This document shows, piece after piece, positions 35,813-43,157 of a stretch of DNA of 64,000 bases. Origin of the DNA: Microbacterium oleivorans NBRC 103075 (GTDB taxonomy: Bacteria > Actinomycetota > Actinomycetes > Actinomycetales > Microbacteriaceae); contig NZ_BCRG01000014.1 of the NCBI RefSeq assembly GCF_001552475.1, forward strand, positions 1 through 64,000, in the 5' to 3' direction. The notes below the pieces were generated by a model. The model was not told the DNA's origin. It was given only the letters and a program-made list of their open reading frames with translations, and did no database searches. The translations under genes and the position numbers were made by a program. Within the stretch, counting starts at the first letter, position 1, and the number at the start of each line of letters is the position of its first letter.

Positions 35813-36598
35813 ATGCCTCAGGTGCTCGAACTCGCCGACGTCGTCGTCCGTCGGAACTCCCGCAACATCGTCGATGGGATCGACTGGACCGTCGACGCAG
35901 ACCAGCGGTGGGTCGTCCTCGGACCCAACGGTGCAGGCAAGACCACGATCCTGCAGCTCGCGGCGACTCTCGTCCACCCGACGTCGGGTTCCGTGACCGT
36001 TCTCGATGAGGTCCTCGGCCGCACCGATGTGTTCGATCTGCGCCCCCGCCTCGGTTTCGCCTCGTCGGCCATGGCGAAGCGCGTTCCGCAGGACGAGACC
36101 GTCCTCGACGTCGTCCTGACGGCGGCGTACTCGGTCCTGGGCCGGTGGCGCGAGGATTACGAGGCCATCGACGAGCGACGCGCGCGTCGGGTTCTGGGGG
36201 AGTGGGGGCTCGCAGACCTCGCCGACCGGACGTTCGGAACCCTGTCGGACGGGGAGCAGAAGCGTGTCCAGATCGCTCGCGCCGTCATGACCGACCCCGA
36301 GATGCTGCTCCTCGACGAGCCGACCGCGAGCCTCGACCTCGGGGCCCGCGAGGAGCTCCTGAGTCTCCTGGGCGGGTACGCCCGGGAGGAGTCGACCCCC
36401 GCGATGATCATGGTCACGCACCACGTCGAAGAGATCCCGGTCGGGTTCACGCACGTCCTCCTGCTGCGCGATGGTGCCGTGGTGGCGCAGGGGCCGATCG
36501 GGGAGACGCTGACGGCCGAGAATCTGACCGAGACCTTCGGGATGCCGATCACGCTGACGTCGCAGGACGGTCGGTTCGCCGCGCGCGCGGCATCCTGA
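35813..36598 (+). CDS. Orphan ABC transporter-type ATPase
   Basis: A 261-residue ATPase with Walker A GPNGAGKT (37-44), a slightly altered signature [15 protein letters not shown] and Walker [25 protein letters not shown] resembles the YlmA/ModF group of ATPases that are not linked to a permease. No membrane partner is encoded beside it; glgA precedes it and L31 follows. It may serve a distant permease or have a cytosolic role. A -10-like hexamer sits at leaderless distance from the ATG. Confidence 0.85.
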   Translation: MPQVLELADVVVRRNSRNIVDGIDWTVDADQRWVVLGPNGAGKTTILQLAATLVHPTSGSVTVLDEVLGRTDVFDLRPRLGFASSAMAKRVPQDETVLDVVLTAAYSVLGRWREDYEAIDERRARRVLGEWGLADLADRTFGTLSDGEQKRVQIARAVMTDPEMLLLDEPTASLDLGAREELLSLLGGYAREESTPAMIMVTHHVEEIPVGFTHVLLLRDGAVVAQGPIGETLTAENLTETFGMPITLTSQDGRFAARAAS

Positions 36599-36604
36599 TA
36601 GAAT
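36599..36604 (+). promoter_or_regulatory. Probable rpmE2 promoter (-10)
   Basis: TAGAAT begins on the base after the ABC ATPase stop codon. TTCGCC at 36575-36580 could be a -35 with an 18-base spacer. The predicted leader to the L31 ATG is about 68 bases. Confidence 0.55.
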
Positions 36605-36678
36605 CTTGCGTTGGCGCTCTCGCGCCGCAGACTTTCACCCGCATCTGGCAAAATCCAGGGCACTTCGTGAGGAACCCA

Positions 36679-36930
36679 ATGAAGACTGACATCCACCCCG
36701 AGTACCGCGCCATCGTCTTCCGCGACCTCGGCTCCGGCGAGACCTTCCTGACCCGTTCGACGGTCACGAGCGACAAGACGATCGAGCTGGACGGCGAGAC
36801 CTACCCGGTCATCGACGTTGAAATCTCGTCCGCTTCGCACCCGTTCTACACGGGCAAGCAGCGCATCATGGACTCCGCCGGCCGCGTCGAGAAGTTCAAC
36901 CAGCGCTTCAAGAACTTCGGCAGCAAGTAA
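36679..36930 (+). CDS. rpmE2: 50S ribosomal protein L31 type B
   Basis: An 83-residue L31. It starts [16 protein letters not shown], contains [15 protein letters not shown] and ends [14 protein letters not shown]. It has no cysteines, so it is the zinc-free (type B) form that in many bacteria replaces the zinc-binding L31 when zinc is scarce, often under Zur. I see no convincing Zur box upstream, so regulation is open. A perfect terminator with a UUCG loop follows 11 bases after the stop. Confidence 0.95.
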   Translation: MKTDIHPEYRAIVFRDLGSGETFLTRSTVTSDKTIELDGETYPVIDVEISSASHPFYTGKQRIMDSAGRVEKFNQRFKNFGSK

Positions 36931-36941
36931 GCAGCCGTCAT

Positions 36942-36969
36942 CGAAGGCCCCGCTTCGGCGGGGCCTTCG
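36942..36969 (+). terminator. Terminator with UUCG tetraloop after rpmE2
   Basis: Perfect 12-base-pair stem (36942-36953 with 36958-36969) closed by TTCG, one of the most stable RNA loops. There is no strong T-run. Confidence 0.8.
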
Positions 36970-37009
36970 TCGTTGATGGCCGGGGCGGTCTGCCCGGTGG
37001 CCAGCCGGG

Positions 37010-37840
37010 TCAGCGGATCGGCCAGCTCCCGTCGACGTCCGCGTCGAGTCGTCCGATGCGGACGAAGTACTCGCTGAGGCTCTCCGCCTGGGCACGGGCC
37101 CAGGCGACCTGCTGTACGTGCAGCTCGTCGGCGGAGGTCTCGAGGTCGAACCGCGCGGCGATGGCCTGCGCGACCCGTCCGGCCGCAATCGCGTCGGCGG
37201 CCGCATCGTGGGCGCCCTCGAGCGTCACCGAGTAGTGCGCGGCGACGACTTCCAAGGTGCGCTTCCCCCGCCGGTACCGGTCGTAGGTCCTGTCGACGAC
37301 GAGCGGATCGATCACGGGCGACGGTTCTGCGATCGGGGTCACGCCGTGCCGCAATCCCTCGTACTTGAGGAGGGAGAAATCGAAGGGCGCGTTGTAGGCG
37401 ACCACCGGGATGCCAGCGGCGAACAGATCCCGAAGAGCGTCAGTCACCTCCGCGACGACAGCGGCGGCGGGCCGCCCGTCTGCTCGCGCGCGTTCCGTCG
37501 TGATGCCATGGACGGCGGTGGCACCCGCCGGAATCTCGACCTCGGGGTCGGCGAGCCACGTGCGCGCGTCGATGACGGCGCCGGATGCGTCGAGTACGCC
37601 GACGTGCGCCGTCACGATCCGATCGGACCGGACGTCGATGCCGGTCGTCTCGAGGTCGAACACCCCGATCGGTCCGGCACACGGGCCGGAGGTGAGGGGA
37701 GCGGGCGGCGAGACGAGCGGGGCCGGTGAGGCGTCGGCCGCCGTGGCGTGCTCGGCGGCGACGGTGGCGACGATCGGGGGTGAAGATGCCTCACTCCACG
37801 TGTCGTCGTCCCACAGCGGAAGTTCCCCCCAGGTGCCCAT
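37010..37840 (-). CDS. DEDDh 3'-5' exonuclease (DNA polymerase III epsilon-like)
   Basis: A 276-residue exonuclease. FDLETTG (61-67) holds the first metal-binding Asp/Glu, AYNAPFDF the second Asp, and HDAAADAIA the catalytic His and final Asp. Residues 1-55 are a low-complexity Ala/Pro-rich extension after WGELPLWDDDTW, and a helical C-terminal tail follows the fold. It could act in DNA repair or as a polymerase proofreading relative. ATG at 37840 has a TAGCGT -10 at leaderless distance, plus a GGAGG too close to serve as a ribosome site. Confidence 0.9.
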   Translation of the reverse strand: MGTWGELPLWDDDTWSEASSPPIVATVAAEHATAADASPAPLVSPPAPLTSGPCAGPIGVFDLETTGIDVRSDRIVTAHVGVLDASGAVIDARTWLADPEVEIPAGATAVHGITTERARADGRPAAAVVAEVTDALRDLFAAGIPVVAYNAPFDFSLLKYEGLRHGVTPIAEPSPVIDPLVVDRTYDRYRRGKRTLEVVAAHYSVTLEGAHDAAADAIAAGRVAQAIAARFDLETSADELHVQQVAWARAQAESLSEYFVRIGRLDADVDGSWPIR

Positions 37841-37846
37841 CCTCCG

Positions 37847-37920
37847 ACGCTACGGTCGACCGCCGACATCTCCGGGGACGACGCGCCGCCCGGGTGACGC
37901 GGACGCACCGCTCGTAGACT
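37847..37920. promoter_or_regulatory. Divergent leaderless promoters, exonuclease / hydrolase
   Basis: Minus-strand TAGCGT (37852-37847) ends six bases before the exonuclease ATG at 37840. Plus-strand TAGACT (37915-37920) ends six bases before the hydrolase GTG at 37927. Confidence 0.5.
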
Positions 37921-37926
37921 CGGAGG

Positions 37927-38823
37927 GTGAGTGCCGAAAATCCCTACGCCGCGCGGCTCGCCGCGATCCCTGCCGAGCGGCACGAGGTGGTCGTCGCGGG
38001 TGTGCGGACCGCCTATTGGGTCTACGGCCCCGCGGAGGCGGCGATGACGATCCTCGCGGTGCACGGATTCCGCGGAGATCATCACGGGCTGGAGCCCGTC
38101 GTGGCGTTCCTCGACGGTGTGCGCGTCGTCTCGCCCGACCTCCCCGGCTTCGGCGATACGGCTCCCCTGCCAAGAAAGCACGACCTCGACGGCTACGCGA
38201 CCTGGCTCACCGCATTCGCGACCGAGGTCGCACCCGGAGCCGTCGTCCTCGGGCATTCCTTCGGCTCGATCGTCTCGTCCGCTGCCGTCGCGCGCGGCCT
38301 CGCAACGCCGCGACTGATCCTGGTGAACCCGATCGGTGCGCCGGCACTGGAGGGTCCGCGCGGCATCCTCACCCGGCTCGCGATCTTCTACTACTGGGCG
38401 GGCGCACGGTTGCCGAAGCGGCTCGGTGATGCGCTCCTGCGGAACGGCCTCATCGTCCGCGTGACGAGTATCGCGATGGCCAAGACGAAGGATCGAGGCC
38501 TCCGCTCCTTCATCCACGACCAGCACGACACCTACTTCTCGCGCTTCGCCGACCGTGACACGCTGCACGAGGCGTTCGTGACCTCGGTTTCTCACGATGT
38601 CCGGGCCGCGGCCGCCGACATCGTGGTGCCGACCCTGCTGATCGCGGCCGAGAACGACGACATCACCCCGCTCTCCGCTCAGCACGAGCTGCAGCGGATG
38701 TTCCGTGACGCAGACCTCGTCGTCATCCCGAAGGTGGGACATCTGATCCACTACGAGACGCCGCGGGCAGCGGCGATCGCGATCACGCGCTTTCTTCAGC
38801 CTTCCGACGGCGATACGCCATGA
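37927..38823 (+). CDS. Alpha/beta hydrolase
   Basis: A 298-residue hydrolase with VHGFRGDHHGLEPV as the oxyanion region, nucleophile elbow LGHSFGS (Ser111), acid residue in AENDDITPL and catalytic His in KVGHLIHYE. The mid-region LPKRLGDALLRNGL is a lid. The substrate is unknown; the lipase/haloperoxidase-like class fits. GTG at 37927 is the predicted transcript start. Its 3' end overlaps the convergent CGNR gene by 41 bases. Confidence 0.87.
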   Translation: MSAENPYAARLAAIPAERHEVVVAGVRTAYWVYGPAEAAMTILAVHGFRGDHHGLEPVVAFLDGVRVVSPDLPGFGDTAPLPRKHDLDGYATWLTAFATEVAPGAVVLGHSFGSIVSSAAVARGLATPRLILVNPIGAPALEGPRGILTRLAIFYYWAGARLPKRLGDALLRNGLIVRVTSIAMAKTKDRGLRSFIHDQHDTYFSRFADRDTLHEAFVTSVSHDVRAAAADIVVPTLLIAAENDDITPLSAQHELQRMFRDADLVVIPKVGHLIHYETPRAAAIAITRFLQPSDGDTP

Positions 38824-39340
38824 CGTTCATGCGGTTGCCGCAGTTGCCGGTGTCGCAGTAACGCTTCGACCCGTTCTTCGAGTAGTCGATGTAGACGGCT
38901 TGGCAGTCGTCGGCCGAGCACACGCGCACGCGGTCGAACTCGTCCGAGCGGATGACGTCGACGAACGCCATGGCGACCTCCACGGTGATCCGCGTCGCGA
39001 GGGGTGCCGCATCGTCGGTGGCGTGGATGTGCCAGTCGTACCCGTCGTGGATCACCAGCTGGGGGAGCGCCTGACCCTCGCGGAGCATGGCGTTGACGAT
39101 CGGCACCGCAGCGACGCGGTCGCCGGTCCACAACTGGCGCAGCTGAGACCGCGCGGAGCGGAGTTCGGAGAGCTCGACATCGTCCCGGCGGATCGTTCCC
39201 GAGTAGGGATACTCCTGCAGGAACGTGCTCAGGTCCTCGAGGGTCGCCAGGCGATCGATCCCTTCGCCGTCGATCTCGGGAAGGGAGTTCACGAGCGCCG
39301 TCGCCGCGCGCAGTGCGCTTTCGGTGTCATGAATGAACAT
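38783..39340 (-). CDS. CGNR zinc-finger transcription regulator (ABATE domain)
   Basis: A 185-residue protein. The N-terminal part is the ABATE domain. The C-terminal zinc finger has CSADDCQAVYIDYSKNGSKR, then CDTGNCGNRMNVMAYRRRK with the name-giving CGNR. These proteins are predicted DNA-binding regulators. ATG at 39340 has AGGAG. It diverges from an EamA exporter across a promoter region with two copies of an operator-like repeat, making the exporter its likely target. Its last 41 bases overlap the convergent hydrolase. Confidence 0.9.
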   Translation of the reverse strand: MFIHDTESALRAATALVNSLPEIDGEGIDRLATLEDLSTFLQEYPYSGTIRRDDVELSELRSARSQLRQLWTGDRVAAVPIVNAMLREGQALPQLVIHDGYDWHIHATDDAAPLATRITVEVAMAFVDVIRSDEFDRVRVCSADDCQAVYIDYSKNGSKRYCDTGNCGNRMNVMAYRRRKAEESA

Positions 39341-39344
39341 GGTG

Positions 39345-39398
39345 TTGACTCCTGACGCTTTCGGTCGCTACTGTCACCAGTGTAATGACGCTTAGGTC
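39345..39398. promoter_or_regulatory. Divergent CGNR/EamA promoter with two operator-like repeats
   Basis: Plus-strand -35 TTGACT (39345-39350) and -10 TACTGT (39369-39374) are 18 bases apart. TGACGCTTTCGGTC (39353-39366) lies between them and TGACGCTTAGGTC (39386-39398) lies just after the predicted start. The second copy is part of the inverted repeat ATGACGCTTAGGTCAT. TACACT on the minus strand (39384-39379) may be the CGNR -10. Confidence 0.6.
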
Positions 39399-39431
39399 AT
39401 GACGAATCGATCTCGCCCTCGAGGACCGCTG

Positions 39432-40433
39432 ATGACTTCTACGATGTCCGTCCAGCTTCCCGCACGTCCCACGCGCGGTGCTGTCCCGCCGAGCGGGTTG
39501 GTCCTTGCGGTCGCGAGCGCCCTGACGTTCTCGGTCAGTGGCCCCATCGCCAAGCCGCTGCTCGAAGGGGGTTGGTCTCTCGCGGCCGTTCTCGCGATCC
39601 GGATGGGGGTCGCCGGCCTCGTGCTCTCGCCGGCGCTCGTGCGCACCCTCATTCGACGCCCCGACTTCCTCCGCGCCCATGGGGTCTCGCTTCTCGCGTT
39701 CGGGCTCATCCCCGTGGTCGGATGCCAGGTGTTCTACTTCTCTGCGCTGCAGCGGATGCCGGTGGGCATCGCCCTCCTGATTCAATACCTCGCGCCGGTC
39801 ATGCTCGTCCTCTTCGTCTGGGCGAGGACCCGCCGTGCTCCGTCCCGCGTCGTGCTCATCGGATCCGTCGTCGCGATGGTCGGCCTCGTCCTGGTGGTGG
39901 ACGTCGCCGGCGCGCGGTTCGATCTGCTGGGAACTGCGTTCGCCCTCCTCGCTGCGGTGTGTGCGTGCGTGTACTTCGTGATGAGCGAGCGGACCGGCGA
40001 TGATCTGCCGCCGCTGTCGCTCGCGGCGGGCGGTCTGCTCATCGGGACGGTGACGATCCTGTTGCTGGCCGCCGGGGGCATCCTGCCCCTGTCGGTCTCC
40101 GACGCGCCCGTGGAACTGTTGGGGATGACCGTTTCGCCGCTCGTCCCGCTGGTGCTGGTGGGGCTCTGCACGGCGACGGGCTACGCGCTCGGGATCGTGG
40201 CCGTTCCCCGGATCGGTTCGCGCCTCGCGTCGTTCGTCGGACTCTCCGAGGTGCTGTTCGCGCTGAGTTTCGCGTGGCTCCTGCTGGGGGAGGCGCCCGC
40301 GGTCGTGCAGTTCGTGGGCGGTGCACTCATCCTGGCGGGCGTCGTCCTCGTGCGCGCCGAGGAGCGGGCGCCCGTGGATGTCAGTTCCCCCGCCGAGCCG
40401 CTGCCAGGAGAGGTCGCACCCGGTACCCGATGA
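39432..40433 (+). CDS. EamA/DMT-family transporter (RhtA-like exporter)
   Basis: A 333-residue membrane protein with about ten helices in two EamA repeats, for example LVLAVASALTFSVSGPIAK and FVGLSEVLFALSFAWLLLGE. This family exports amino acids or other small metabolites. ATG at 39432 has GAGG seven bases upstream; the frame also has an ATG at 39399 inside the operator-like region. The divergent CGNR gene is a likely regulator. Its 3' end overlaps the convergent AsnC-type gene by 53 bases. Confidence 0.88.
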   Translation: MTSTMSVQLPARPTRGAVPPSGLVLAVASALTFSVSGPIAKPLLEGGWSLAAVLAIRMGVAGLVLSPALVRTLIRRPDFLRAHGVSLLAFGLIPVVGCQVFYFSALQRMPVGIALLIQYLAPVMLVLFVWARTRRAPSRVVLIGSVVAMVGLVLVVDVAGARFDLLGTAFALLAAVCACVYFVMSERTGDDLPPLSLAAGGLLIGTVTILLLAAGGILPLSVSDAPVELLGMTVSPLVPLVLVGLCTATGYALGIVAVPRIGSRLASFVGLSEVLFALSFAWLLLGEAPAVVQFVGGALILAGVVLVRAEERAPVDVSSPAEPLPGEVAPGTR

Positions 40434-40854
40434 CCTCGCCCATCGCGAGAGACGTCTCGGTGCGCTCGACGCCGTCGATTGCCAGGATGCGCGCGTCGAT
40501 GTCGAACAGGTGCTGCGTGTCCCGGGCAGCGACGCGGACGAGCAGATCGACGGGTCCGCTCATGCCGTGGCATTGGACGACCTCGGGGATCTCCTGCAGT
40601 TCCGCGGTGATCCGCGGCAGGTCGGCCTGACGCACCTGCACGTGCAGGATCGCGTCGATCGCGTAGCCGAGAGCGGCGGGTGACATCGCCCGTTCGAAGG
40701 AGAGGAACACCCCCGAGCGCTCCAGCTTCGCCATCCGGGCCTGGACGGTGTTGCGAGACAGCCCGAGCCGCTCGGCGAGAGCGACCACGGTGGCGCGGTG
40801 ATCCTCGGCGAGGGCGTTCAACAGCTCGAGATCCACGTGGTCGAGAGCGCTCAT
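40381..40854 (-). CDS. Lrp/AsnC-family transcription regulator (probable BkdR)
   Basis: A 157-residue regulator. The N-terminal helix-turn-helix is VVALAERLGLSRNTVQARM, followed by a RAM/AsnC ligand-binding domain containing HGMSGPVDLLVRVAA. ATG at 40854 matches the domain start. It diverges from the branched-chain 2-oxoacid dehydrogenase operon, the usual place of BkdR, so it probably senses a branched-chain amino acid and controls that operon. A TATGGT hexamer (40868-40863, minus strand) lies eight bases before the ATG. Confidence 0.92.
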   Translation of the reverse strand: MSALDHVDLELLNALAEDHRATVVALAERLGLSRNTVQARMAKLERSGVFLSFERAMSPAALGYAIDAILHVQVRQADLPRITAELQEIPEVVQCHGMSGPVDLLVRVAARDTQHLFDIDARILAIDGVERTETSLAMGEVIGYRVRPLLAAARRGN

Positions 40855-40862
40855 AGTGCCAC

Positions 40863-40949
40863 ACCATAGCAGGAGGCCTCTCGTGCGCTTACGCATCCTG
40901 CTCAATGTTCTTCGGGATGCTTGAGCGAGGTGCGATGTCGGCCTAGTCT
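40863..40949. promoter_or_regulatory. bkd operon promoter with nested inverted repeats, and regulator -10
   Basis: -35 TTGAGC (40921-40926) and -10 TAGTCT (40944-40949) have a 17-base spacer. GCTCAA (40900-40905) pairs with TTGAGC (40921-40926), and GCATCC (40893-40898) with GGATGC (40915-40920), so the repeats interlock and include the -35. TATGGT on the minus strand (40868-40863) serves the divergent regulator. Confidence 0.6.
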
Positions 40950-41031
40950 CGCACCATCCGGCGACGAAGCCGGTGTTCTGCCCCGGTCGTCCGTCCACAA
41001 GACGCGCGTCCGCGATCAGAGAGGGACGACG

Positions 41032-42150
41032 ATGACCGACACTCTGACACCCGCCACCGTGGTGGCGAGCGATACCGAAGACGTGGCCCGACTGCTTGAT
41101 CACGAGGGTCGCCGTGTGCGGGACGAGCGGCTCGAACCGTGGGCAGCCGACGTGGACGCGCCGATGCTCCGTCAGGTCTACCGAGACATGTTCCTCGCCC
41201 GCCGGCTCGACGCCGAGGGAGTCGCCCTGCAGCGCCAGGGACACCTCGGACTCTGGGCACCGGCGCAGGGGCAGGAGGCCGTCCAGGTCGGCACTGCGTG
41301 GGCGTGTCACGATGACGATTTCCTCTTTCCGAGCTACCGCGAGATCGGCATCGAAGTCGTCCGCGGCGTGCAACCCCAGGATTTCGTCCTCGTCTGGCAT
41401 GGCGCTCAGCACGCGAGCTGGAACCCGTTCGATGTCCATGTCGCCAACCCGCAGATCATCATCGGCGCCCAGAGCCTCCACGCCGTGGGCTACGCGATGG
41501 GCATACAGCGCGACGGTGGCGACCAGGTGGCCGTGGCGTACTTCGGCGACGGCGCGACGAGCCAGGGCGACGTCAACGAGGCCATGATCTTCGCCTCCTC
41601 CTACGGCGTTCCGGTCGTCTTCGTCTGCTCCAACAACCAATGGGCTATTTCCGAGCCCGTGGAGCTGCAGTCACGCACGCCCATCTCCCACCGTGCGCCG
41701 GGCTTCGGCATCCCGAGCCTGCGCGTCGACGGCAACGACGTCCTCGCCTGCATCGCCGCGATGCGCTGGGCCGCCGATCACGCCCGGAGCGGACGCGGGC
41801 CCGCCTACCTCGAAGCCGTGACGTACCGCGTGGGGCCTCACACCACCTCCGACGACCCGACCCGCTACCGCGACGCGGGCGAGGTCGCCTACTGGCGTGC
41901 CCGCGACCCCCTCACTCGGGTCGAGGCGTACCTGCGTTCCCTCGGCGCCTTCGACGATTCGTTCGCGCAGTCCCTGACCGCGGATGCCGGCCGGTTCACA
42001 GCGGCGATGCGGAGCGCCGTCGTGGGGGCCGTGGCCCCCGAACCCCTCCGGGTGTTCGACAACGTGTACGCCGAGCCGCACAGCGGACTCGATGAGCAGC
42101 GCGCTCGATTCGCTTCCTACCTCGACGGCTTCGTGGGCGGTGCGTCATGA
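41032..42150 (+). CDS. 2-oxoacid dehydrogenase E1 component, alpha subunit (branched-chain type)
   Basis: A 372-residue thiamine-diphosphate subunit. GDGATSQGD (172-180) through NNQWAI (201-206) is the ThDP-Mg motif. The alpha/beta split and neighbours match branched-chain 2-oxoacid dehydrogenase or a pyruvate dehydrogenase-like complex. An acyl-CoA dehydrogenase gene at the end and an Lrp-type regulator upstream favour branched-chain substrates. ATG at 41032 has GAGAGGGA. It overlaps the beta subunit by four bases. Confidence 0.9.
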   Translation: MTDTLTPATVVASDTEDVARLLDHEGRRVRDERLEPWAADVDAPMLRQVYRDMFLARRLDAEGVALQRQGHLGLWAPAQGQEAVQVGTAWACHDDDFLFPSYREIGIEVVRGVQPQDFVLVWHGAQHASWNPFDVHVANPQIIIGAQSLHAVGYAMGIQRDGGDQVAVAYFGDGATSQGDVNEAMIFASSYGVPVVFVCSNNQWAISEPVELQSRTPISHRAPGFGIPSLRVDGNDVLACIAAMRWAADHARSGRGPAYLEAVTYRVGPHTTSDDPTRYRDAGEVAYWRARDPLTRVEAYLRSLGAFDDSFAQSLTADAGRFTAAMRSAVVGAVAPEPLRVFDNVYAEPHSGLDEQRARFASYLDGFVGGAS

Positions 42151-43157
42151 CCGAACTCACGATGGGCAAGGCCCTCACCGCCGCCATGCGCCGTGCTCTC
42201 GCGGACGACGATCGGGTTCTCGTCATGGGGGAGGACATCGGCCGACTGGGCGGCGTCTTCCGCATCACCGACGGCCTTCAGGAGGAGTTCGGTGCCCGCC
42301 GCGTGGTCGACACCCCTCTCGCCGAATCGGGCATCGTCGGAACAGCGGTCGGGCTCGCCTTCCGCGGGTTCCGGCCGATCGTCGAGATCCAGTTCGACGG
42401 CTTCGTGTACCCCGCGTTCGACCAGATCGTCAGCCAGGTCGCCAAGCTCCACTACCGCACGCAGGGTCGCGTGAAGATGCCCATCACGATCCGCATCCCG
42501 TGGGCCGGCGGAGTCGGCGCGGCCGAGCATCACTCCGAGTCGCCGGAGGCGTACTTCGTCCATACAGCAGGGCTCCGGGTCGTTGCCGTGTCGAACCCGC
42601 AGGACGCCTACACGATGCTCCGTCAGGCGATCGCGAGCGACGACCCGGTCGTCTTCTTCGAACCCAAGCGGATGTACCACGCCAAGGGTGACGTCGACCT
42701 CGAGGCCGACATCGCGGACGCGGCTCCGCTCGGGCTCGCGCGCGTCGTCCGCGAGGGCACCGACGTGACAGTCGTGACCTACGGCGCGCAGGTGACGACG
42801 GCGATGGATGCCGCGCTCGCCGCCGAGGACGAGGGCATCAGCCTCGAGATCATCGACCTGCGATCGCTCTCGCCCATCGACTACGGCACGGTCGCCGCAT
42901 CCGTCCGCCGCACCGGCCGCGTCGTCGTGACGCACGAGGCCTCCCGGGAAGCAGGCGTCGCTGCGGAGGTGATCGCGAGCATCACCGAGAAGTGCTTCCA
43001 CTACCTCGAAGCGCCGCCCCTCAGAGTCACGGGTCACGACATCCCGTACCCGCCGGCGAAGCTCGAGCATCATCACGTGCCCGACCTCGATCGCATCCTC
43101 GACGCCGTCGACCAGGTCCTCGGACGCTCCTCGAACGTGCCGGAGGTGACCGCGTGA
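42147..43157 (+). CDS. 2-oxoacid dehydrogenase E1 component, beta subunit (branched-chain type)
   Basis: A 336-residue subunit that pairs with E1 alpha to decarboxylate branched-chain 2-oxoacids and acylate the lipoyl arm. It has VLVMGEDIGRLGGVFRIT, DTPLAESGIVGTAVGLA and the active-site histidine region GVGAAEHHSESPEAYF. The transketolase C-terminal domain ends VTGHDIPYPPAKLEHHHVP. The ATG overlaps the alpha stop by four bases and the end overlaps E2 as GTGA. Confidence 0.92.
   Translation: MTELTMGKALTAAMRRALADDDRVLVMGEDIGRLGGVFRITDGLQEEFGARRVVDTPLAESGIVGTAVGLAFRGFRPIVEIQFDGFVYPAFDQIVSQVAKLHYRTQGRVKMPITIRIPWAGGVGAAEHHSESPEAYFVHTAGLRVVAVSNPQDAYTMLRQAIASDDPVVFFEPKRMYHAKGDVDLEADIADAAPLGLARVVREGTDVTVVTYGAQVTTAMDAALAAEDEGISLEIIDLRSLSPIDYGTVAASVRRTGRVVVTHEASREAGVAAEVIASITEKCFHYLEAPPLRVTGHDIPYPPAKLEHHHVPDLDRILDAVDQVLGRSSNVPEVTA

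Noticed and set aside
36605-36678. Zur box or riboswitch upstream of the zinc-free L31 gene
   Set aside because: Only a weak CTGG/CCAG repeat is present; nothing matches the AT-rich Zur palindrome or a known riboswitch core.
39399-39431. ATG at 39399 as the EamA start
   Set aside because: It lies on the end of the operator-like repeat with no ribosome site; ATG at 39432 has GAGG at good spacing and begins nearer the first helix.
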